Below the pieces are notes generated by a model, which saw nothing but the letters and a program-made list of their open reading frames with translations, made no database searches and had not been told where the DNA came from. From Stenopsyche tienmushanensis (lineage: Eukaryota; Arthropoda; Insecta; Trichoptera; Stenopsychidae), in contig WACJ01000265.1 in the NCBI GenBank assembly GCA_008973525.1, positions 434,001 to 498,000 of the forward strand: DNA of 64,000 nt, read 5' to 3'. Of this stretch, positions 39,501-51,500 are shown piece after piece. Made by a program: the position numbers and the translations under genes. Numbering within the stretch: position 1 is the stretch's first letter; the number at the start of each line of letters is the position of its first letter.

Positions 39501-42500
39501 AAAATAGACAATAACAATGCATAAAATCAAAGATTCCAGGTACTAAAAAGTTTCACTTCTCTCGCCCATGAGTCTGAAGCATTTTTTTTAGATACGTTCC
39601 ACGGGGAGTCGCATATAAAAAATCCGCATAAAAAAAAATTAAATTACATAGAAAACTTAGGGATAGGTTCTGTTATTTTAAAAAACCGCATAACATCAAA
39701 TCAATGTGATGAAATGTAGCAAAAATCGCATAAAAAAACTTTGTCACCAATCATTTTTTTACAGAGTTCGTGATATGAAGACATGCAACTCTTATGTTTC
39801 TTTGCTGGCATATATCATCAAACCAATAATATCATTCAAGGGAGTATCCTCAAGAAATTCATCGACATAATATTGAAAAAAGTATCGAACCCTTCTCCGC
39901 CAAGTTGATTTGCCAAAGTAATGATTTCAGCTGACAATGTCGAAGTTGGCAATATCGCCCTGATCTGGTGGCTGAATTAAACATGTGTTGGATGGAAGAA
40001 AAACTATTTTTACATTTGGATGCTCTAAATGTGGATGACTTTTATGCTTTTTTTATGCGCATTCGCATAAAAAAAGCTTTGTGCTCTATAGAAAAATTAT
40101 GGACAAGTTCCATTATTTTTGAAAACCGCATAACTTCAAAATCGCATAAAAACAGACCCAAATGTACAAACATTAATTTACGATCTAAAAAATATAATGC
40201 TCAAATTGATCATTTATGGCATAGCTCATTTTTTTTATACTGCAAGGATTGCAATATTTTGTTAATTTACAAATAACAAATAGTCAATGGACCCTGTTGT
40301 ATAAACAGTAAAAAATGAATAAGGAAGAGGGAGGGATGTCCTTAAAATATAAATATTTTTCACACTTCTCCCTCATTCCTTTTATTGATTTAATCCCCAC
40401 GGAACTTCTTTTGATTGCTTACAAAGTACCATTCTTCAAATATTCATAATTAAAACGCGTCTCTGTCGTAGGATTTAATTTAAATATGGAAATAAAAAAT
40501 AATCTTAATGAAATAAGCCTGGATTATATGATTTTAAAAATAAGTGACTATGTGACCAACTCTCTCGTGATATGGTAGTTTTCTGTCGTTTTCTTTATTA
40601 ATTTCAGAAAATGTTTGCAAAAAATTTTCTAGCAGATTTTTCAAAATTAATTTATTCAGGGGTTGCTCCAATCTGGACTTTGTGACGTTCGCCGAAGACT
40701 TCGAACCCAATTTGTTAATAATGATGCTTTATACAATAGAGATTTAATGTTGTATCGCAGCTGGAAGTCTGACTAACGACTGACAAAATTGATGGGATTA
40801 CATCATCCCATCGTTCGCACATCCCCCCGATCATTATATTTAATATGACCCTCTTAATTTAAAAACCGATATCGTCGCATTATAGAATTACGCAAGGCTT
40901 CTGGGGGTGCTCTTAAAATAGGCTGTCGTCCAGATCTGAGAAAAAATAATTTCTCGGGTGGTTTTGGGGCGGTCTTCGCTTCGGTTAGTGAAATGTCAAC
41001 GGCGATGGGACCTTTTGTGTTATTAAATAGACAAAACGGCATTCAAAGTGAATCCCCGAAAAGGTCGCCAATGACCTGATTGACGGATTTGTCTCACGCT
41101 ATCCAAATCCGTGACATTTATCGGGACTCGGTTATCATATCCATTCATCTCGTGACAAGTCGACATTCAAATAAATGCGCGTACTTCGCCTTCGAGTGTT
41201 CGACTCGAGATCTAACCCTCAGATGTAAATACTTTATGCTAATCCTTTCGACATAAAACTTGAGAAGGACTGACGAATTAGACAGATACGAGCGTGTTTT
41301 ATTTTAGGCAAATTTTCTCGTCTCGGCTATGGAAATCGAAGGCTTTCCCGGATCAAATATCACATTTGCATGTTTATCGGCTGAAGCAAAATAAAATCAA
41401 TACCAGAAAGAAGCAGTGCTGTTGTGTTAAGCTTATTAGCTTTTTCGCTTCTAATAAATGTAATGGATTCAATTTGTCATTTTCGCGAGTGTAACATAGC
41501 CTACTTTCTCTACTCGCATAAATACATGTGCGAAATTGTGGCTTGTAAAATAATATGTCCAATTGTATGCATATCTGTAGACTACTTGAAAAATGCTATG
41601 ATCTCCTGAAAAAGCTATATCCATTGTCAGATACACTTCAATATTTTTTGTGTGGTAGATGCGTTTCGTTGAAAATCGCACAAAAATAAATCGCACAAAA
41701 AAAAATGAAGATGCGTTCCATGGATTTTAAAAACCGCATAACTTTGTAACAGCTATATAAAATATATCCAAAATGGAAATATATCCAAAATAGAAGGGTT
41801 ATATAGAAAATATTCGTACCCAATTGATTAATTAAAACTTGAAATATGATGTTAACCGTGTTGAAAAAAGTAGTTTCGAGAAAAACGCGTTAAAAGATTT
41901 CATCATGGTAGGACCGTCCAAGTTGTCGCGTCACTAAAATAGCTAAAACTTCTTAAGTAGTTGGAATTTTGGAAATCCCTTAAGAATAGAGATATATTTT
42001 TAAGAGTCGAAACATTGGAAAAATGCAAAAAAACTTTATTTGAAATGAGAAACTACCTAGATTTTGTAGCTTTGTAACTAAAACAAAAAAAACTAGCTAA
42101 GATAGCAACATACGCTTATAAGATATATAAATATATAGTTTTTATGGGTGCAGGAAAGTCTAGACTCGCTCGCGACCTCATTTGGCGTAAGCCACCTATG
42201 CAAGTTAGCCTCTGAGGGAGCTTTCGTGATCGTACATATCATAAAAAATGCCGCAAAAAGACCTAAAAGAGGACGGAGTGGCCACAAGGTCTATGTGTCC
42301 AATCGGTCCGCTTTTCGGACCACTGATATAAAGAATGAGCGCCTCGCAATCGGACGCCATGTTTGAATATGTCTACAGAACGATTATGAACTCCCATTAC
42401 AAAACGAAGTTGTTCGAAGAAGACTGATCGGGTGGGTTGTTTAAATTTTACAATCGGTCGAAATATCATTATCTTTGATAATTAAGAAAAGCGGGTTTAG

Positions 42501-45500
42501 ACAATTTAGTATATATTATCAATTTAGTACGGACAAAGTCGATCAGTGTTGATTCATGTAAAGTAGAGTAAAACAAAAACCATGTGCAACTCTTAACCGG
42601 GTCGGTATTCTGTGTTTTGCGCCCCAAGCCCAGTTGCGCCCGTAGCGAGCGACTTCTTTGCCACCCACTTTTTATAATCCTACATTGAGATGTACTTTTT
42701 GTTGATAATTCGTAATGATAAAACTACATTTTTGAATCGCATCATTAATGGAACGAAAACGGGTCAACTAGATATACAACAGAAAAATATGTAGTTGTTG
42801 AGTCCAGCGGTTGAATGCCAATAAATTACTACATAAAATTAGGGAAAGCCATAACAGCTTCATCATCATATTGATGTGAAATATAAAAGAAACTAAAAAT
42901 TTAGCGACGAATTCAATATAAACCAAGATTCTACCACATTCGTCTATTTTTGCCAATAAATAATTTCGCCAAACAATAAATAATTCAGTTTCCTGTTTAA
43001 CAAACGACTATTAAAGTTAATTAAGATAATTTTGTTCAAATAGCTACTGTTTTGTAAAAGTAATGGCGTTTAAATTCTCACCTTAGAATTCCGAACGTTC
43101 ATGTGATACGCCCATATAATCCATAAAAAGCGTAGTGTATTTTGGCACATTAAGATTTTTTTTTCATTAAATATAATAAATAGTTCATAGCTTATTTTCA
43201 AAAAGTTCAATAGTTAAATTGAGACAATAGATTTCTTTGTTTGTTATGAAAAATAGAGCATTCGAAACGGCCATGGGCAGATCAATTAGCGAGGCAAACC
43301 GACGATATGAAACGTATTGTTATGAAATTAGCACTGGATAGAGATTAAAGAATGGAAGCATGGAAGCGTATCGTAGAGGTCTTTATTCCGCAATGGATTC
43401 CATCTAGCTGATGATGCCGATGAATTTAATTTCGAAATAACCATTAATCCAGAAAATAACTGAAAAATTAACTTCAAACGAGAAAATGTGGAAAAACATT
43501 CTATTAATACGCCATACTGATTATCTTCAATTTGTGTTGTCTTTAATACATAATTGGCTTATACATTTTTGCCAATTCTCTTTTGAATAAACAAAAAACG
43601 TGATAACCATTTGGCAAACACCCAGAAAAACACATGTTTTACCAAAACAACCTAATGCATGACATAAGAAGCGTATTTGATTTGCTGAAGCATTTATGTT
43701 AATATCATTTTCGCTTATAACAAGGCTCCAAGAATTAAAGAAATATCATCGAATCGATTTCAATATTAGAATAGATTATTCCAAGAATACTATATGAATA
43801 TGTAGATTAAAATACCAAAGGTCGCACGTTCCTTTTATAAACATAGTGAGCCCTTCCATAATTAATTGTTAGTTTTTCTCTTCAGCTCTGCTGTGTCAAT
43901 ATAGTTTGATCTTGATGTGCAAATTAAAAGTGCTCGGTATTCTCCGAGCATTTAGATCACTGATTATATCGCTGTGTATACAATTAATTATAGAATCGAT
44001 GTTTCAATTATACATCACTTGTATAAAGCTGATTCTATTTTTGTATCGTGTTTGAATTAGAATCGGTCACGAATATCTGCTGAATTAATACATTTTAACA
44101 GATATTATTGTAATTGATGCATGAATCACATCAACTGATAATGCAGTTATGATTGTTTTTAAAATTCAATTTTATCAATTAATATTTTCAGGTTTGGTGG
44201 TAAGCGGATTTTGTGTCGTTGGAAGCGTTGTTGGAACATGTTGGTGTACTTGGGATGCCGCTGGACGTTCCTGGGTCAAACTCAAACGATATCAACGCGC
44301 AGAATCAAGACTCAATCAACGTCGCTCGGGAAGTAGGAATCGAAATTGGAGACAAAGGTATAAATAATTCGACTATATAATTGAATTATTTAAAAATTAT
44401 ACATTCAATTCAATATATTATGTCTTTGCAGAAAAGTACTTAGAGCTTATCAAGATAGTTGGGACCATCGATGCAGAATATTATTTTGTTGTATGCGACC
44501 ATCCGATAGAAATAGGTAAAAATAATGCTTTCACAAACATGAGTTTCATTAATAAAATCACATAATATTATACTTTTTTAAAAAATTACATTTATAGGAG
44601 CAGTTTTACAGACATTGCTCGTTTATTAAGCGATTTCTTCAGAGAATTAGATGTAGTGCCATCGGATGTCGTCGCTGGGCTAGTGCTTTTGAGGCAATTT
44701 CAAAAGATTGAACAACAAGCCATAGTTAAACAAGTCAGTCTGCTAATAATTTAATTTATATGTTTATACAATAAATACACCGTTTTAATAATGTTTGATT
44801 TTTACAGAGAAAAAATGATGTGTATGAATTTCTATCTGGTGTTCCGGTAACATCTAAAACTCAATTTTTAGCATTGAATGATCCAGCAGAATTGGAAATG
44901 TTTCAGGTTGATTAAATATTTATATATATATACGATAGTTTTATTTGTTTTGATGGCAGTTTTAAATTTAATAAACGTTTAATTTTACAGACCGTTGTTC
45001 ATTATATGCATTATGCGTTAGGAGCGTATGGCTGGCCAATGTTCTTGATGACGAGTACAGCGTCGAGTGCATGCGGTTTCTGCGCTTCACTCAGGTAAAA
45101 TACGATATAATTAATATTAATTCAATATTATAATACAAAATTTTCACTTATGACGATGTTTTTTTATAGATGCTGTTGTGGCGGTACCGTGGGAGGAGCA
45201 ACGGTCGTTCATGATAATTGCTGCCAATGCAATTACACAGCCCTTAGACACTTACTGAAAGTTGGTGATGTAAGTTTTTATTGTTGATTTCAACCACATA
45301 ATAAATTCAAACTATATTTGTAAGTAATTAATGATTTTATCAGGTCGATATCACTTATGCAACGTACCATGTTGACGTAGCTGAAACGCCATTCTTCATC
45401 GCCGTTGATCATGAGAAAAGAACGGTTGTATTAAGCATCAGAGGAACTTTAAGCATGAAAGTAAACACATTTTAGAATATCACCTAATATACGTGTATAT

Positions 45501-48500
45501 TAAAATGTTAATCACTCAATAAATATAATTTTAGGACGTCATGACGGATTTAAATGCTGAAGGTGAGCCGTTACCTTTAACGCCACCTATTGAAGACTGG
45601 TTTGGACACAAAGGTAGTATATTTATACGTTTATGTGTATGTTTATTAATTAATGATTAAGACTATGTATATAGCAAAAATAATACAAAATTTAATATTT
45701 TAGGGATGGTTCATGCGGCTGAATATATTTACAATAAATTGCAAAGGGAACAACTACTAGAAAATGCATTTAAAAGTAATCGTGATCGTTCTACTGATGA
45801 ATATAGACTAGTACTAGTTGGGCATTCTCTTGGTGCTGGTACAGCAGCAATTCTTGCCATATTGTTGCGACCTCGATATCCCGATTTATTATGTTATAGT
45901 TATAGTCCACCCGGAGGTCTTTTAAGGTACTTTCAAATTATTTTGAACATTGTAATTGAATTTAGTTGAGTTTCTTTATTGATTTTTACTTTTATAGCAT
46001 GCCGGCAGTACAATACAGTAAAGAATTTACAACTTCAGTGGTGTTAGGAAAAGACGTTGTTCCAAGAATAGGTCTACATCAATTGGAAGCATTGAGAGCT
46101 GATTTAATAAATGCTATACAAAGAAGTGTAGATCCAAAGGTATTTTTTAAAATACATACTGCAAAATATTTATATAAACTTATATCTGAAATCATTTAAT
46201 TTATTATTTTCATTATTTTTAGTGGAAGACAATTGTTTGTAGTGCGGTATGCTGCTGTAATCGACAACCAAGATCAGCTGTAGCTCTTTCAGCAAGTGGT
46301 GCTACAGGACTTGCTAAATATCAACAGGCATGATCGATCTTATGTATATAAAATAATAAAATATATATGCTGCATATCTAAAACTCATAATTTTAAATAT
46401 GTCTCACAGGCCAAAGATGTAGCTCGTTCAGGTGTCGTTCATCCTGAAAGTGGTGGAACTCTTACTCTTCACCGACCACTCTTACCGCCAGGACGTATTC
46501 TTCATCTTGTTAGACATCACCCGGGTCATTCTCAGTTAGTATCGAAAAACGTGTTAAACATTTTATTTAGCATATTTAAGAGCACAAAAAAACGACCACC
46601 ATATCAAGATAATTCTAACTATAAAAATATCACTGAAGATCTGATACTATTTAAGTTGCACGATTCATATTTAGATATTTCATCACAATATGTATTCATT
46701 CTAGCATTCATTTCATTCAATAAAATCATTTGCTCATGCTTTGCTTTATTTTTCGCTTTCAGAAGGCAATACGAATCTCACTGGAGGTTAGTCTTGTGTC
46801 TCGCATTAAGCATGCACCCCATCATTTAGATAAATGCTATATAGTTGTTTTTATATAACACCCGCATTACTATTTTTAACATGCCCTACTCATTCCTAAT
46901 TATTAATTCAAATTGAACCGATTTAACCCGGTGTTTATTTGTGTTTCTTAATAAATGTATTTTTTATAGTAAAATGGTGAAAAAACGCGAGCCCGTATAT
47001 CAAGCTGTATGGGCTGAAAATACTGATTTTGACGAGGTGCTAATTTCACCGGGGATGATACAAGATCACATGCCCGATAAAGTTTTGGAGGCTTTAAACA
47101 AGGTAGAACTGCCAGATGGCGTTGATCGCCATCATCACAAGAACTTGATTATTTGAGTGATGACGCACTTTCTCTGCTTAGCTTTAATAGTTTGCACTCT
47201 TACCGCAATGTTGTAAAAAGTGAAGTGAAACGTTGCACATATACATGATGGACCACGGTTGAGGTTTTATATACTATGAGTATTAAATAAATATGTTTTT
47301 TTTACTGATGGCGACGTTATCGAGCAACTTTTCATTTATATAAGTGTCTTTCTGTAGTGTAGTAGTTTAGAGAATATGCTTTACTATGTATTTTAGTTTT
47401 AAGTTTTTTTTATTATTTTGTAGCTTAGTTTATATTTTTGCACAAGTAAATGTATTGTAAAAAGCACAGTAAATTAAGGAAAATGGCTTAAATATTAACA
47501 GATTGTTCAACCATGACAATATATCCTTGCTGAGGATTTTTTAAATAAACTTTTATTTATATTATGTATGAAAATAATGCTTCCTTTAAAATATTTTTTT
47601 TAAGTAATAATTGTTTAGTATTAATAAAAATAAATAGTTTCTGTGATATGAATGTTGATAGGAGTTATGTTTAAAATACAAATTTAATTTGCTTCAAGAA
47701 GGTATATCATTCAATTTATTTTGTTTTTATATTTTAATCTTATGTAAAAGATATTTCTTGATATTCTCGATATAATTTTATTATATTTCTTTCTGCGATA
47801 ACTCATTCTCAGCTCTATTAAGTGTGTAACAAAATTAATTATTCCGCTTCACCAAATGTAATTCCCTTTATTTTTTCAATGTTGTCGTCGTTCTGTTATT
47901 CAATAATTTTTATGTTATTTGCTTCATTGTGTAGTTAAGTTTAATTATTGAATATTTTGTATACTTATTATTAACACAGTTTCTTTAATTCCATTTGGAA
48001 TTACACTTATATTTAACTTTATTATTTATTGTATTAAGCTATTATATTTTATTATAATTTTTGTTTCTTTTCATTTAATATGCAATTTTAAACACCAATA
48101 ACGGTGATGTGAGATGTTGCCTTCTACACAATTCAAAAAATTTCTCTTTTATCAGAATTGAAATTGAGACATTGCTTAGAAATTTAATTAAACATTGATT
48201 TGATTTTTTTACATAATTAATTCTTACATATTTAATTGGTTAATTTATCTTATAGTACAGAAGGTAGCGACATTATTTGTGTAATAATTCCTACAAAGCT
48301 GATTCTTTCTCATTTTGTTGTTTTGATATTACAAGTAAACAAAACGGCAGTCCGTGATGATATTGTTGCTGATAATTATAACAATTTTTGAGGCCTCTAA
48401 ATGAATATTTTTGTCACCTTGTATCGAAAATATATGAGATTTATTTAACAATAATTCATGTAAACTACTTGTAGATAAAAAAGCAGTTTTGTAGATTTAA

Positions 48501-51500
48501 ATTGAATGCAGATGTAACAGTTATTCATATTTAAAATTTGTTATTAATGTCCGCAATATTGAATGCTTGCTAGACTGTATCTTTCCTGATTTACATTGTA
48601 TAAACACTGTCTTTAATATATAAATTAGCTTTGTAGAAATGGAAAATTTCAGTCGCTGCCGCCCTTATTATTAGTATTTAGATTAAATTAGTAAGTCAAA
48701 CTTCTAATAAATCATTGCATCTAGATTATGGATTTGGTATATCATATTAGAAATACATCCTTATCGGTTTTTATATTGCTTGATTTTTAGATATATAATT
48801 TTATACATATATCATTTTATACATATATTATTTTATACATTAACATTAACATGTATTAAATTATGTATCAAAGATACTGTTTTTTTTATTTTTTAGTCAA
48901 ATTTATTTATCGTAAGACAAAAAATATTTGATCTACTTTTACATATGCACTTCTTAAGATCATAATAGGATTAAAGTTCATGTAGTGGTTCTCATTATCT
49001 TCCACATGTATTAACGTTAGGATAAAATTATTTGAATACAATTCATTTAATTGCATACATACATATGAGTCAAGTAAATATCATCGTTTTTAAAATATAC
49101 TTGACTTTTGACTGCCTGACTTTAATTAATCATCTCAGTATTTACCTTTTCAGATCCAGGAAATCAGTGTAAACCTGGATCAAGACGATCAATTGGAAAT
49201 AAATGGAAATGCTTCCGATCTACCAAATTTATTGGTATGGAAAACTGTTATTCGACAATTTGAATTGTAAATGTCAACATTTATAATAAGAATTTATAAA
49301 CTGAACCACTATACTAATATTCTGCATCAGCTCATGATCATATGAATACTTGTTTGTAGTAATTTATCAGGAACTTTAAACGGCAACCTTTTCTGATTCA
49401 AATTAAAATACTATATAATCCTGAAAAATTATAATTTTAATAAAATTAATTTATTCAGCTCATCATACTAAATAACCATACCAAAATACATTCCAGCTCA
49501 ATGTATTATACTGTACATAATTATCCTAAAGTGTGAAATGCCCTTCTATTAATCTATGCTTAGTATTATATTATATGCATGGTTTTTTATCTGTTTTTAT
49601 AAATTCATTGACCTTTTTTAGAAGAAAAACCCCGTTATATTATTTTATTTATGTACAATTAGTGATCAAGTATGTACATTTCACAAAAACAACCATAACA
49701 TAAAAGAACCATTCATTTCACACCGCTTTTTACTATTATTATTTTAAACACATTTATATGAGCAATAGTAAATTTTTAAAGACTATTTATTATTGATTGT
49801 GCATTGAAAATCAGGGCTATTATTAGCATTTTCAATATCATAAATTAGGTATTAAATAAGATAAAAGTGAAGATTCAGCGCAATAAGACGAATAATATAT
49901 GCAATCAAATAATCGTTTATTTTATCTTCTTTATTATGCCTTATTATATTTTCATTCTTTATAATGCTTAAAAATCTTCACTGCAAATGCTTCATTTTAT
50001 GATATACATATATATTTTATTGCACATTTCATTTTTAAAACATTTTTCCTTTTGCATTGAAAGAATCGAAAAAAGTATTTTATCTATGAATGAGTGTTGT
50101 CATTAAGAATGCTTGAAATGCTGTTAAAAGTACATTTTTTTACAGTATTCTCACATAACTGCAATTTATTTATTAGCATTTTCCACAAGTATACCGCTCG
50201 GTCTGAAGGTTCCTGTCGTTAATATTTCCTTTGATTGTGTAATATGTAAAATAAAATCACTTCCACATGTGAGATACGACATAAAAAACTCTGATGATAT
50301 TTGTGCCACTGCAGGTGAGTGCATCACCTCCGGCCACATGGCATATTTTCACAGACGGTCTCTCTATTGTTAGGTCTTAAAACACAAAGACATCCCCACA
50401 CGTTGTGCCGAGGTATGCAACGGGATAGAAAACAACGTAAGCACTGGTGACACAGAGAGAGCGGAAGCCATCTCTAATGATACAAGGTACAAAGAATAAG
50501 TCGTTTGCACAGTTAAAACTTTTAACTTACATTAATCGGTATGATTTAATGTGTTTAATAGTGAATAACTTGATGATTTAATACTGAATGCGAATAACAT
50601 AGACATTTTAACTATATAAATGTTATTTTTTGTGTTCCTTTCATATAAATGTACTTTCTATTATGAATATGCTATTGTAGCTTACCGTTTTTTGATATAA
50701 ATTAAAAATACATATCCTTTTGATCTCCATATTAAAAAAGTTTTGATTTAATAAAATATTATTTGATTTAATGCAGTGTTTCTTAACTGTTTTTGTTGAT
50801 GCTCATTACAAGCTTAATAATATATAAACCAAAGCAAAGAGGTCTCAAATATCTTTCATTATTTAAATTAAACGCTATTTTTAATTCTACAGGAAAATAC
50901 TTTTTTGATATTAATAGAGCCGTTTTAAATAATTATTTTTATTATGCATGCAATCATATTGAAAGAATTGGGATCTCATACTAATGTACTTTATTTTGTA
51001 ATCAGCTGGTAAATGAATGTATATTTAAACAACATTTCGATCATTCAATAAGTCTTCATTTTGATGTGATCTTTCAACTCCTTAAAAAACATCCATGGAT
51101 TAACTCATTCAACTGTAAATATGTTTCAAATAAAAAGCGTTCGAATCATTCATATATTTGTCTCGTCAATATTAGAATAATTGATAAAAGGTCTGTTAAA
51201 ATTTTAATTGTGAAAAGCGCTTTCTGAGTACTAAATAACATTTTTATGTTCTCTAATAGAGAATCTTTGTTATTGTATAGGCTTGAGTTTAAATATAATA
51301 TAAATGACGCCGATCTGAAATAGAAACCTGAAAGCTCATCAATCAACCAGGCAAATACGGTTTTATGATTTATAAAATCATCTCATCATCTAGAAGTCGT
51401 CGTTTAACATCGGATGCCAAGGAAGATTAAATATAAATTAAGGCTTTATACAATATCATTATTAATACAATATAAATTAAATTTAACATAAATATGGTCA

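Larger units (their letters stand above)
17928..44191 (+). other. inaE: DAGL giant intron (26.3 kb)
   Basis: It runs from the GTGAGT donor after KEALLG to the ttttcag acceptor before GLVVSGF, phase 1. It is the main repository of mobile elements in the window: two hAT copies plus one nested, mariner, Tigger-derived repeats and families Q, R, S. Stretches without an assigned repeat (18000-20230, 24860-25320, 25380-26870, 33020-39595, 42365-44190) show no host coding signature. CpG-richer patches at about 18780-19740 and 33300-34720 could be regulatory. Confidence 0.85.
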
